From Clostridia bacterium (GTDB lineage Bacteria; Bacillota; Clostridia; Christensenellales; Borkfalkiaceae): a stretch of DNA of 64,000 nucleotides. The position numbers were made by a program, and so were the translations under genes. This document shows, piece after piece, positions 1-7,858 of the stretch. The DNA lies in contig JAFTKX010000027.1 of the NCBI GenBank assembly GCA_017453045.1, positions 1 to 64,000 of the forward strand, in the 5' to 3' direction. How positions within the stretch are numbered: the stretch's first letter is position 1; each line of letters opens with the position of its first letter. The notes under the pieces are model-generated. The model ran no database searches, was not told the DNA's origin, and saw only the letters and a program-made list of their open reading frames with translations.

Positions 1-100
1 CAAGGCTCGTAAAATAAAATCGGGTGGGATAGACCTTATCGGTCATCCCAGTCGGTTTTGTTTTACAGAAACACCGCATAACGCTGTATATAAGCCTTTA
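1..100 (+). repeat. Palindromic repeat, copy R1 (cut by window edge)
   Basis: Right part of an imperfect palindrome of the family found again at 103-229, 9946-10128, 41799-41979 and 53046-53832. The apical hairpin is GGGAT-A-GACC, loop TTATC, GGTC-ATCCC. Outside it a TAAAATAAAATCG arm (11-23) can pair with CGGTTTTGTTTTA (53-65), with two G-U-type positions. It ends in the family's GTATATAAGCCTTTA. The left end lies before the window. Confidence 0.75.
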
Positions 101-102
101 AA

Positions 103-229
103 ATAAAGGGTTAGATGCGAGTTAGCCAAGGCTCGTGAACTCGAAAAGACTTGGTAGACCTTGTCGGTCACCAAGGTTTTGAGAGTGAAACAGTTAACGC
201 AGGCTAACGAAGTATATAAACCTTTAAAA
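103..229 (+). repeat. Palindromic repeat, copy R2, next to the rpsU stop codon
   Basis: Begins AAAGGGTTAGATGCGAG and ends CGAAGTATATAAACCTTTAAA. The apical hairpin at 150-175 is CTTGGT-A-GACC, loop TTGTC, GGTC-ACCAAG. A further arm pairs GTTAGCC (121-127) with GGCTAAC (202-208). The right end lies directly against the rpsU stop codon, so in the rpsU transcript the whole element would be 3' UTR. It is tandem with R1. Confidence 0.8.
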
Positions 230-230
230 A

Positions 231-410
231 TTAGTTCTTAGAAGAACGCTTTCTAGCCGCTTCAGCCTTTTTCTTTCTTCTTACGGAAGGCTTTTCATAA
301 TGTTCCTTCTTACGCAAGTCGCCAATAATACCGTCTCTTGAACACTTTCTCTTAAATCTTCTGAGAGCGTTATCTAAAGATTCGCTTTCACCAACTCTAA
401 CAGTAGACAT
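231..410 (-). CDS. rpsU: 30S ribosomal protein S21
   Basis: A 59-residue basic protein starting [19 protein letters not shown] and ending in a Lys/Arg-rich tail ([13 protein letters not shown]), the typical S21 pattern and length. S21 is a small-subunit protein near the 3' end of 16S rRNA that helps initiation. The start has an AGGAGGG site just upstream. It follows prmA-mtaB-HIT, a common Firmicutes order, but has its own consensus promoter at 456-484, so it is probably also transcribed alone. Repeat R2 starts right after its stop codon. Confidence 0.97.
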   Translation of the reverse strand: MSTVRVGESESLDNALRRFKRKCSRDGIIGDLRKKEHYEKPSVRRKKKAEAARKRSSKN

Positions 411-455
411 TTTTCAACCCTCCTTTGCCCTTAGGCGTTTCGATAAAGCCTACAC

Positions 456-484
456 ATTATACCAAACGGTAAAAACCGTGTCAA
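456..484 (-). promoter_or_regulatory. rpsU promoter
   Basis: On the minus strand: TTGACA (479-484), 17-bp spacer, TATAAT (456-461), a perfect sigma-A consensus. It lies between the HIT gene and rpsU and predicts a leader of about 40 nt ending in the strong AGGAGGG ribosome site. Confidence 0.85.
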
Positions 485-499
485 GCAATTTTAACCACT

Positions 500-841
500 T
501 TACGCGGGATTCCACTCCATTTTTTGTCCCGACAAGATATGAACGTGAAGGTGGGGTACGGTTTGACCCGCGTCGTCGCCCTGATTTACTACGAGCCTAT
601 AACCGTTTTCAAGGCGTAAAAGGTTGCAAAGGGTGGGAATAGTTTTTAAAATTCTTCCGAGCAAGCAAGCGTCGTCCGCCGTCATATCAGCAAGCAACTT
701 AAAATGTTTTTTAGGTATTGCCAAATAATGATTTTTCGCTTTTGGAGCGATGTCTTTTATAATAATAAAATCGTCGTTTTCAAACACGATTTCAGTTTTA
801 AATTCCTTGCTTACGAATTTACAAAATAAACAGTTTTCCAT
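500..841 (-). CDS. HIT family nucleotide-binding protein (HinT-like)
   Basis: A 113-residue histidine-triad protein. CLFCK lies near the N-terminus and the active-site triad HLHVH near residue 97, followed by ILSG. HIT proteins of this size hydrolyse purine nucleoside phosphoramidates and related AMP conjugates in the cytosol. The gene starts 9 bp after the mtaB stop with a GGAG site, so it belongs to the prmA-mtaB-HIT operon. The physiological substrate cannot be told from sequence. Confidence 0.93.
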   Translation of the reverse strand: MENCLFCKFVSKEFKTEIVFENDDFIIIKDIAPKAKNHYLAIPKKHFKLLADMTADDACLLGRILKTIPTLCNLLRLENGYRLVVNQGDDAGQTVPHLHVHILSGQKMEWNPA

Positions 842-850
842 AAAATCTCC

Positions 851-2083
851 TTAAACTATTTCGCCTTGCGCCCCGTCTTCAAACGCCTTTAAAAGTTTTA
901 CTTTTAAAACGCCCGATTCGTCGTCGCTTTGCAAATAGACTTTTATATAATTTTCGGTGTAACCGACTGTAAAATCCCCCTCTTTATCTTCGGGGATAAC
1001 TTCAAAAACTTTACCCAAATTTTTATTTATAAAATTGTCTTTAAGTTGCTTTTTAAGGGCTAAAATAACGCTCATACGCTCGTCTTTTACGCTATGCGGT
1101 AACTCTTTGAGTTTTGCGCCCACAGTACCTTCTCTTTTAGAATAAGGGAAACAATGAATATCGGCAAATTCAACCCTTTTACAAAGGTCGATACTATCCA
1201 AAAAGTCCTGCTCCGTTTCGGTTGAATATCCTACGATAACGTCGGTAGTTATTGCGCAATCGGGGAAATGTTTCCTTATCAACTCGCACCTACTTAAAAA
1301 TTCTTCACGGGTGTATCGCCTATTCATACTCTTTAAAACTGCGTTCGAGCCCGACTGCAAAGAGAGATGAAAATGCGGAGCAAAATTTTTAAGATTTTTT
1401 AACGCCATTAAAAATTCTTCAGTTATTACGCCAACTTCTAAAGACCCGAGCCTAATACGGCAATCCACCCCCGAAAGTTTGTCTATAAGCCCTTTAAGCC
1501 CTATATTTTGATAATTATAAGCCGACAAATTGATACCCGTTATAACCGCTTCGATAGGGGATAAAGCCCGTATTTCTTCTAAAACTCTTTCAGGGTTTCT
1601 CGACCTTGAACGCCCCCTTAAGTAAGGTATGATACAATAACTGCAAAAGTTATTGCAACCGTCTTGCACCTTTATATAGGCTCTCGTTTTTTCGGGGTTA
1701 GTCGGCAAATATTTTTCGTAATACTCGCTCTCGTCCCAAACGATATTTCCGACCTTTTCCAAGCAGTCGATTATTCTATCTTTAGAATTAGTACCCGTAA
1801 CCAAAGTAACCCCTTCTTTTTTTAAAAAATCTTGGGGAGATTTTTGCGAAGCGCAACCCGTAACTATTATTTTAGCGTTTTGATTAAACTTTTTAACGCG
1901 GGATATCGTTTGCCTTGATTTTTTTTCGGCTTCGGCTGTTACAGCGCAAGTATTTATGATATAAAGGTCTGCAAAACCGAGTTCTTCGCTGACTTCAAAG
2001 CCTAAATTTTTAAGCCCCGTCATAAGCGACGCGCTCTCGCAAGAATTGACCTTGCATCCTAAAGTAAAAACTACCGCTTTCAT
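851..2083 (-). CDS. mtaB: tRNA t6A37 methylthiotransferase MtaB
   Basis: A 410-residue radical-SAM methylthiotransferase. The N-terminal UPF0004 domain has cysteines in LGCKVNS, INTCAVT and VTGCAS; the radical-SAM CxxxCxxC is GCNNFCSYC near residue 150, followed by PYLRGRSRSR. The FTLGCKVN opening and operon position fit MtaB, which converts t6A37 to ms2t6A37, rather than MiaB. I chose ATG at 2083 over a longer start at 2110: it overlaps the prmA stop (ATGA) and begins the conserved MKAVVFTLGC. Translation is probably coupled to prmA. Confidence 0.93.
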   Translation of the reverse strand: MKAVVFTLGCKVNSCESASLMTGLKNLGFEVSEELGFADLYIINTCAVTAEAEKKSRQTISRVKKFNQNAKIIVTGCASQKSPQDFLKKEGVTLVTGTNSKDRIIDCLEKVGNIVWDESEYYEKYLPTNPEKTRAYIKVQDGCNNFCSYCIIPYLRGRSRSRNPERVLEEIRALSPIEAVITGINLSAYNYQNIGLKGLIDKLSGVDCRIRLGSLEVGVITEEFLMALKNLKNFAPHFHLSLQSGSNAVLKSMNRRYTREEFLSRCELIRKHFPDCAITTDVIVGYSTETEQDFLDSIDLCKRVEFADIHCFPYSKREGTVGAKLKELPHSVKDERMSVILALKKQLKDNFINKNLGKVFEVIPEDKEGDFTVGYTENYIKVYLQSDDESGVLKVKLLKAFEDGAQGEIV

Positions 2084-3027
2084 ACTTTTCTCATGGCGAT
2101 TGCCACCCACTCGCCCTTATTCACACGCCTTTCGAGTTTAAACCCGAGCGACGAATACCTGTCTATAACTTCATTTTCGCGCGATTTAATAATTCCGCTC
2201 ATAACCATAACGCCGTTTTGACAAACGTTGCCCGTTATAGTATTTGACAAAATCAACAAGACGTCCGCCGTAATATTTGCAAGTACGAGTTCGCCTTGAA
2301 CGTTTTTGTCGTCTAATAAATTATTAAGCGCGACTTCGCATTTATCGGAAACTCCGTTGAGTTCGCAGTTGTGCGTTGCAGATTTAACGGCTACGTAATC
2401 AATATCCGTCATAACGACTTTTTTCGCGCCGAGTTTAGCGGCGGAAATGCCGAGTATGCCACTACCCGTTCCCACGTCGATTACCGTATTCGCGCTTTGA
2501 ATATAGTCTTGCATAAGTTCTATAACCATTGAAGTCGTTTCGTGTTCGCCCGTGCCGAAAGCCATATTTGAATCAATTAAAACTTCAACTTGGTCGGGAT
2601 TAACCTTGCGTTCTATCCAAGCGGGACAAACTACGACCTTGCCGAGTTCTATCGGACGATAATGCTTACGCCAAATTTCTATCCAGTCGTCGCCGTCAAC
2701 CACTCTTTTGACGATTTCTAAACTGCCGGTTTCGGTAAAGCCCTTACAATTTTCTTTTAAAAGGGCAAGGTCGTTTTCTATTTTTACCAAAGTTTCGTCG
2801 GCAATATCAACGACAACGTACGCCTTTACGAAGGTAACGGTAGAATTAAGTTCTTTAAGCACGGCGTCGTCAAGATAGTCCCAAGTAGATTTTCTGTCGT
2901 TTATAAGTTCAACAACGTCTAACGCGTCGCTTATAGCAACGCCGTACGACGTATACTGCCACAAAATATCGGCGACGAGTTCTTGCGCCTCGGAAGAAGT
3001 TGAAATTGTAAATTCGATAAATTTCAT
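2080..3027 (-). CDS. prmA: Ribosomal protein L11 methyltransferase
   Basis: A 315-residue SAM-dependent methyltransferase. The N-terminal third is the L11-binding region; the Rossmann domain carries DVGTGSGILGISAAKLGA (motif I), VMTDIDYVAV, and ANITADVL (motif IV), all typical of PrmA. It trimethylates ribosomal protein L11. An AAAGGTG site precedes the ATG. It is the first gene of the prmA-mtaB-HIT run and overlaps mtaB by 4 bp. In many Firmicutes prmA follows dnaJ; here GtrA and a terminator lie upstream instead. Confidence 0.96.
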   Translation of the reverse strand: MKFIEFTISTSSEAQELVADILWQYTSYGVAISDALDVVELINDRKSTWDYLDDAVLKELNSTVTFVKAYVVVDIADETLVKIENDLALLKENCKGFTETGSLEIVKRVVDGDDWIEIWRKHYRPIELGKVVVCPAWIERKVNPDQVEVLIDSNMAFGTGEHETTSMVIELMQDYIQSANTVIDVGTGSGILGISAAKLGAKKVVMTDIDYVAVKSATHNCELNGVSDKCEVALNNLLDDKNVQGELVLANITADVLLILSNTITGNVCQNGVMVMSGIIKSRENEVIDRYSSLGFKLERRVNKGEWVAIAMRKV

Positions 3028-3106
3028 TTTATCACCTTTGTTTTTGATAAAACAATTTTAACATAAATAAAAAACCTTTGCAATAAAAAACCGTCGTTAT
3101 CGTTAT

Positions 3107-3147
3107 AAAACTACGGCAAACGCTTTAAACGCGTTCGCCGTAGTTTT
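3107..3147 (-). terminator. Hairpin terminator after the GtrA gene
   Basis: AAAACTACGGC (3107-3117) pairs with GCCGTAGTTTT (3137-3147), with a partly paired loop. Read on the minus strand it overlaps the end of the GtrA gene and is followed by TTTTAT, separating GtrA from prmA. Confidence 0.75.
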
Positions 3148-3616
3148 ATTCTTGAGTTTTATTTTCTTTTTTTACATAACCTTTACCAAACGAAAAAAGG
3201 CTGTGCCCGATAAAAGATACTACCATACAAACGAGCGTTACTAAAATAGTGTAAATAAAGTGCATTGAAATAAACTGTTTTGCTATTAAAGTAAGCCCGA
3301 AATTTACTCCGTACTGTACCAAGCAAACGAGAACGAAACGGAAAAACTCCCACACCGACTTTTCTTTCGACTTAAAAGTGAAAAACTTATTCCAAATATA
3401 ACTGTGCACCGTTCCCACCGCATATCCTATAACGGTAGCGATAAAGTTTTGCAAGTCCGTAACGTTGGCCTGTTCAAAAATCCCGTAGCCCATTGCAAGA
3501 TAGCAAATAAGCGTAGTGCCCGTTCCGACTAAAGTATTCAAGCACCCGACGAACAAAAACCTTATTCTTTTGTCGTTATAAAGTTTTATAATTAAACTTT
3601 TTAGTTTGTTCCACAT
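3146..3616 (-). CDS. GtrA family membrane protein
   Basis: A 156-residue protein with four hydrophobic segments and the GtrA opening RFLFVGCLNTLVGTGTT near residue 19; the central IWNKFFTFKSKE is also typical. GtrA proteins are proposed to help flip or transfer lipid-linked sugars for cell-surface glycans. No Shine-Dalgarno site precedes the ATG. A TTGACC/TATAAT promoter ends only 6 nt before the start codon, so the mRNA is probably leaderless. It is a single-gene unit closed by a hairpin. Confidence 0.9.
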   Translation of the reverse strand: MWNKLKSLIIKLYNDKRIRFLFVGCLNTLVGTGTTLICYLAMGYGIFEQANVTDLQNFIATVIGYAVGTVHSYIWNKFFTFKSKEKSVWEFFRFVLVCLVQYGVNFGLTLIAKQFISMHFIYTILVTLVCMVVSFIGHSLFSFGKGYVKKENKTQE

Positions 3617-3622
3617 ATTTCA

Positions 3623-3651
3623 ATTATATATTTAAAAACTAAAAAGGTCAA
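3623..3651 (-). promoter_or_regulatory. GtrA promoter, predicting a leaderless mRNA
   Basis: On the minus strand: TTGACC (3646-3651), 17-bp spacer, TATAAT (3623-3628). The downstream edge of the -10 box is 6 nt from the ATG at 3616, so the expected first transcribed base is about the A of ATG. Confidence 0.75.
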
Positions 3652-3656
3652 CAAAT

Positions 3657-4361
3657 TTAAGCCGTTACTAAAAAATCGCTTATAGCGCTGTAAATTTCGG
3701 CGTGCCCGTCGCCGTTTGGGTGAATACCGTCTAAACACATAAGGTCGTCAAAAACGTTAGTATCTAAAAATTTCTTTCTTAAATCAATTATTTTACAACC
3801 CTTTTGATATGCGTTTTTGATAATTTCGTTATTGAACATTTCTTGATGGCGGTGAATAGTGTTATAATCGCCTTTGAAAAATTGCAAAATTTTGTCTTTG
3901 TCGGCTTGCTTGCTAATAAAATTATCAAAAAACCGCTTTGAATCTATAGGTACGATTGTACAAACTACGACCTTTACTCCCGCGTTTTTAAGTTTGTCGA
4001 TAGCCGACGAATAAAGAAAAGAAAACTCGTCTATCGGAGTGTTTGGCTGATGACTCGTTTGAGGCGAATTAGACACTTCCCTCCAGTTAAAGTCGGAGTC
4101 GTTTCCGCCTATTTCCAAAACTGCTACGCTATTTTCATTTGGGTTTAAATTTTGTATATATTTATCTATGACGCCCCGTTGCATTATTCTTTTTAAAGAC
4201 TGACCGAAAACAGAACGGTTGTCCACCTTAACCGAATAAGTTTTTTCAAAAAGTTCAACGGCGTTATCTTTTAAAACTTCTATTTTGCCGTTGTCGGTTG
4301 CAACGCCTTTACCTATCGAGTCGCCGAAAATTGTAATTTTTAAATCTTTTAAGTTTTTCAT
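3657..4361 (-). CDS. SGNH/GDSL-family hydrolase
   Basis: A 234-residue protein with the SGNH blocks: IFGDSIGKG near residue 11 (catalytic Ser in GDS), EIGGNDSDF (block III Asn) and DGIHPNGDGH near the C-terminus (Asp and His). These are ester hydrolases acting on lipids or acylated sugars. It has no signal peptide, so it is probably cytosolic. A GGAG site lies upstream of the ATG. It is divergent from the XRE regulator at 4583. A second SGNH enzyme (9286-9924) lies in the same glycan region; the substrate is unknown. Confidence 0.88.
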   Translation of the reverse strand: MKNLKDLKITIFGDSIGKGVATDNGKIEVLKDNAVELFEKTYSVKVDNRSVFGQSLKRIMQRGVIDKYIQNLNPNENSVAVLEIGGNDSDFNWREVSNSPQTSHQPNTPIDEFSFLYSSAIDKLKNAGVKVVVCTIVPIDSKRFFDNFISKQADKDKILQFFKGDYNTIHRHQEMFNNEIIKNAYQKGCKIIDLRKKFLDTNVFDDLMCLDGIHPNGDGHAEIYSAISDFLVTA

Positions 4362-4526
4362 AAAGCGCTCCTTTTTGCGTTATTTACGGTTTTAGTGTAC
4401 CCAAAACGAACGCTTTTTACAACCTACTCCTTATATTTAAAGCCCTACGACTTGGTAACTGGCGGTAGAATTGCAAAAATTTTAATTCTACTCACGGTAG
4501 AATTTATAATTTTTAGGTGAAATAGG

Positions 4527-4555
4527 TTGATTTTAGAGTATTATCGTGTTATAAT
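4527..4555 (+). promoter_or_regulatory. Promoter of the XRE regulator gene
   Basis: TTGATT (4527-4532), 17-bp spacer, TATAAT (4550-4555). It predicts a leader of about 20 nt carrying a GAGG site before the TTG start at 4583. Confidence 0.8.
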
Positions 4556-4582
4556 AAGAAAAAATATTACTGAGGTTTTAAT

Positions 4583-5251
4583 TTGGAAGAATTAAAAGTC
4601 ATATTTGCTCAAAATTTAGCAAATTTAAGAAAGCAAATGAAATTAACCCAAGTTGAATTTGCCGAAAAAATAAATTATTCTGATAAAGCGGTTTCAAAGT
4701 GGGAGCGCGGAGAGTCTATTCCCGACGTTTCGGTACTTAAGGGTATTGCCGATTTTTTTGGCGTTACTATTGATTTTTTAGTAACGAAACACGAGTTAGA
4801 ACCGAAACAAACCCAAACGACAAAATACGAAAAAAAGGTAAAAACACAAAACCGCGCGTTAATTTCGGCAATAACCGTAGTTGCGCTCGCAGTTTGTATG
4901 CTTACCGTGTTCGTTTGCTTACAGTCGGCATTGCCACAAAATATTTTTATTAACTTACAACTTTGTTTCGTTTGTCCGTTGCCGATTTGTTTTTTAGTTT
5001 TGTTTATTTTCAGTTCAATATGGGCTGGAAAAAAGCAATGGAGAATTACTTTTTTATCGGCATTTATTTGGTCGTTACTGTTAACGGTTTTTTGTATTAT
5101 TTATCTTGCGACGAGCAATACTTATCCTCTGCTGTTTTTAGTTGGCGTTCCGTCGCAAATAATAGTTTTGATGAGTTACGGAATTATAAGCATAAAACCC
5201 TTAAAAACCAAGCAACAACCAACCGAAAATTCAGAAAAAGTTAGCGAATAG
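4583..5251 (+). CDS. XRE-family regulator with membrane domain
   Basis: A 222-residue protein. Residues 6-62 form an HTH_3/XRE DNA-binding domain (LANLRKQMKLTQVEFAEKI, then AVSKWERGESIPD). A polar linker follows, then four hydrophobic segments from about residue 90 to 205. This layout is common in Firmicutes regulators thought to sense membrane events. It starts at TTG with GAGG 7 nt upstream. The membrane half has no recognised fold, and the target genes are unknown. DUF1294 lies 19 bp downstream on the same strand and may be cotranscribed. Confidence 0.85.
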   Translation: MEELKVIFAQNLANLRKQMKLTQVEFAEKINYSDKAVSKWERGESIPDVSVLKGIADFFGVTIDFLVTKHELEPKQTQTTKYEKKVKTQNRALISAITVVALAVCMLTVFVCLQSALPQNIFINLQLCFVCPLPICFLVLFIFSSIWAGKKQWRITFLSAFIWSLLLTVFCIIYLATSNTYPLLFLVGVPSQIIVLMSYGIISIKPLKTKQQPTENSEKVSE

Positions 5252-5270
5252 TCGCCTTATAGCCTAATTT

Positions 5271-5546
5271 ATGGAACTTTATCAATTTTATATAATATAT
5301 TTGATAATAATTAGCACGATAACCTTTTTAACGTATTTTATTGATAAGTTAAAGGCTATATCTAACGCGTGGCGCGTACCCGAAAAAACGTTGATTTTGC
5401 TATCGGTAATAGGCGGAGCGTTCGGCGGACTTATAGCAACCTACGCCTTGCGCCACAAGACAAAGCGTTGGCATTTTACGGTAATAAACGTAACTGCAAT
5501 ACTCTTACATTGTTTTGTAACAGTAGTTATTGCTACGAATTTTTAA
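5271..5546 (+). CDS. DUF1294 small membrane protein
   Basis: A 91-residue protein with three hydrophobic segments and the DUF1294 pattern: YFIDKLKA, then RVPEKTLILLSVIGGAFGG, then RHKTKRWHF. The function of the family is unknown. It sits 19 bp after the XRE regulator on the same strand. A second DUF1294 gene occurs at 50251-50598. Confidence 0.88.
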   Translation: MELYQFYIIYLIIISTITFLTYFIDKLKAISNAWRVPEKTLILLSVIGGAFGGLIATYALRHKTKRWHFTVINVTAILLHCFVTVVIATNF

Positions 5547-5588
5547 ACTAAAGCGGTTGTTAAAATAGCGAACACCGCTTAATATTTT

Positions 5589-5670
5589 GCGGACGTGGCG
5601 GAATGGCAGACGCGCAGGTTTCAGACGCCTGTGGGCAACCGTGTGAGTTCAAATCTCATCGTCCGCACCA
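5589..5670 (+). tRNA. tRNA-Leu (CAG)
   Basis: An 82-nt cloverleaf including encoded CCA. The acceptor GCGGACG pairs with CGTCCGC, the anticodon loop TTCAGAC gives CAG, there is a class II variable arm (TGGGCAACCG region), and the T arm has GTTCAAATC. It is followed at once by a strong terminator. Confidence 0.96.
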
Positions 5671-5705
5671 AAAGAAAGGGGCTACTTTTGTAGCCCCTTT
5701 CTTTT
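5671..5705 (+). terminator. tRNA-Leu terminator
   Basis: AAAGAAAGGGGCTAC, loop TTTT, GTAGCCCCTTTCTTTT: a 15-bp stem with a T-rich tail. Its core AGGGGCTAC-TTTT-GTAGCCCCT recurs at 5898-5922. Confidence 0.9.
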
Positions 5706-5951
5706 GGTTTCTTCACGCTGAGACAAAATTTAGCATAAATTTTGAATCACTTGCCAAAGGCAAGCCCACCGAGAGTGCCCTTGGGATAACAAGTTAGGTT
5801 TACGCAGTTTTTAAAATGAGTTTTTACTTGTATTTTATCGTTTAGCCAAAGGGTTTCGGTGGATAGTCCGCGCAAAATTTTCTTATTATTATACTTTAAG
5901 GGGCTACTTTTGTAGCCCCTTATCTATTGTTTATTCACAATGAACTGAATT
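5706..5951. repeat. Intergenic stretch with nested inverted repeats
   Basis: No gene is seen. Successive inverted repeats are CAAAATTTA/TAAATTTTG (5724-5744), CTTGCC/GGCAAG (5750-5764), and a long one pairing CCACCGA..CCCTTGG (5766-5784) with CCAAAGGG..TCGGTGG (5846-5862), enclosing ACAAGT/ACTTGT. A further hairpin (5898-5922) repeats the core of the tRNA-Leu terminator and may end the minus-strand gene at 5952. The overall form suggests a foldable or palindromic mobile element. Confidence 0.6.
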
Positions 5952-7613
5952 TTAATTTACAGTTTCGAGATGGCTTATTAAATAAGCGTTGCCGTTTTGT
6001 TCGTAAACGACTTTAACCTTATCGCCAGCCTTTATAAACGGCAAGTAATCGTTAGTTTCTAAAGCGACTTTAAACACTATATTTTCAAAACCAACTTCGT
6101 CCCCATCTTGTCTTTCAAAAAGAATATAATAATAAGAATTGCCGTCAATAAGCACGTGCTCGATACTCTTTATTACCCTTTCTTCAAGACGGTCTTCTTC
6201 TACGACGTTTATACTCTTTTTATATTCGGACAAGGCTTCTTGCATAGTGTCGGCTGTCGTTACGATTCTATAATCGCTAACGTTGACGTACGCGTAACGC
6301 TTTACAAGACCTTCGTCGTCTTTAAGCATTAAAAAGTACGTTGGAACACCGCTTAAATTTATCATAATCGGGTCGGTTGCGGAATATCTCTTTTCTTGAT
6401 CTTTACCTATTGCCGATTGCGCGGCAGCGTACTCGGTTGCTCCTCCTATTCTATAAAAGAAACTCTCTTTCGTACGCATATTTACCATCATAACGCCTAC
6501 TATCGACTCGTCGCTACCAACCGACGTCATACCCGTTTGAAGATACATATCGCCGTTTGAATAAACGTAGTTTATGCCCGTACTTACGTTTAAAACTTCG
6601 CTTTTTGCAAAAATCGAATTGAAAAAGCCGTTGACGTATTCGCCCCAGTAATTGAGTTGTTCAACAACAAGTTCTTCGGTCAAAACGTGGTTTATCCACT
6701 TTGGAGCGTTTAAATAATCGTAATACTCGCTCTCGCCTGTATCGGGGTTTGTTACGATTATTCCCTTGATATCTCTACCGCTCGTATAACCGATAGTGTT
6801 AGTATACACAGTCTCGACAAAACGCGGTTCGCCCTCGTCGGTAAGTTCTAAATGCGCGTCGTTCGCTCGCCAAGCGGTCATATTACGGAAATAATTTTCC
6901 CTGTTTAAGTCGGTGTGGAAAAACGCCGATTCAACGTACCTTAACGGATGTTTTATAATTTTAACGTCGGCAGGGTCAAGCGCGTTTATCAAAACGTAAC
7001 CGGGCGAAACCTGTCTGTTTACCCAAGGGAAAAAGCCGTTGAATTCGATAGGCGCAATCCAAAACAAGTTGGTTTTATGGAATATCATATAGTATTCGCC
7101 AACGCTAAATTGCGAGCCTAAATTATCTTCGCCGAGTTTTTTATCTCCGAGTTTTTCGGCTAAATATTTATCTACCACGGGAATTTGCATATCTTGATAA
7201 TCTTCGATATCTTCGGTAAACGAGTGATTGTCAACGACGCTTATAAGCCCCCTATATCTACCCGACATAAAAAGCGGAGCGGTTGCAATATCGAAAATAG
7301 TGTTTACCAAAACGAACGCGCCCAAAACGTACACGGGAATTTGCCAAAGACTCTTTTTGCGTTTTTTATCCTTGCCAAAAACCTGGGGTAAAACGATAAG
7401 CGGTATACACCAAACCCCTAAAAGCAAGAATATAAAAGTTCTAAAACCCTCGCTACAAAAGTTAATCGGAACGAGAGCAAAATATACGCCAACGCCCAAA
7501 ATTAACGCCGTAACTACTCCTAAAATTATAAATAATTTCTTTTTAGTCATTTTTAATTTGTCAAAAGAATTTTTTAGTTTAGTAAAAGAATCAAAAATAG
7601 TAGTTTGTTTCAT
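5952..7613 (-). CDS. Large membrane-anchored protein, function unknown
   Basis: A 553-residue protein I do not recognise. After a polar N-terminus come hydrophobic segments near residues 27-48, 58-78 and 92-110 (the last starting at IPVYVLGAFVLV), then a roughly 430-residue, mostly polar, probably extracytoplasmic domain. It ends in a beta-rich stretch (AGDKVKVVYEQNGNAYLI) that could be an OB-like fold, though this is a guess. The domain has NYWGEYV and repeated aromatic strands but no catalytic motif I can name. It has a good AAGGAG site and its own promoter at 7636-7664, and appears to be a single-gene unit. Confidence 0.75.
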   Translation of the reverse strand: MKQTTIFDSFTKLKNSFDKLKMTKKKLFIILGVVTALILGVGVYFALVPINFCSEGFRTFIFLLLGVWCIPLIVLPQVFGKDKKRKKSLWQIPVYVLGAFVLVNTIFDIATAPLFMSGRYRGLISVVDNHSFTEDIEDYQDMQIPVVDKYLAEKLGDKKLGEDNLGSQFSVGEYYMIFHKTNLFWIAPIEFNGFFPWVNRQVSPGYVLINALDPADVKIIKHPLRYVESAFFHTDLNRENYFRNMTAWRANDAHLELTDEGEPRFVETVYTNTIGYTSGRDIKGIIVTNPDTGESEYYDYLNAPKWINHVLTEELVVEQLNYWGEYVNGFFNSIFAKSEVLNVSTGINYVYSNGDMYLQTGMTSVGSDESIVGVMMVNMRTKESFFYRIGGATEYAAAQSAIGKDQEKRYSATDPIMINLSGVPTYFLMLKDDEGLVKRYAYVNVSDYRIVTTADTMQEALSEYKKSINVVEEDRLEERVIKSIEHVLIDGNSYYYILFERQDGDEVGFENIVFKVALETNDYLPFIKAGDKVKVVYEQNGNAYLISHLETVN

Positions 7614-7635
7614 AACTTTCTCCTTATTTTATAAG

Positions 7636-7664
7636 ATTATATCATATATCGGCGTAGAAATCAA
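7636..7664 (-). promoter_or_regulatory. Promoter of the membrane-protein gene at 5952-7613
   Basis: On the minus strand: TTGATT (7659-7664), 17-bp spacer, TATAAT (7636-7641). The start codon is 23 bp further on with AAGGAG between. Confidence 0.78.
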
Positions 7665-7782
7665 CCTATGCTAATAGACGGGACGGCGAATTTACAATCT
7701 AACCCTAAAATAAATACCATCTTTTTGTCTGTTTATGTAATAAACAACAATATAACTAACCGAGCGACTATCTTTACAAATT

Positions 7783-7806
7783 AAAAGGGAGTGGCAATCC
7801 ACTCCC
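7783..7806 (-). terminator. Terminator after the Gfo/Idh/MocA gene at 7859
   Basis: On the minus strand GGGAGTGG, loop ATTG, CCACTCCC followed by TTTT. It lies 52 bp past the stop codon. Confidence 0.85.
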
Positions 7807-7858
7807 CTATGGTAACTCTTTGAATATTTGCCCTACGCTATAACAGATCATTATTCAA

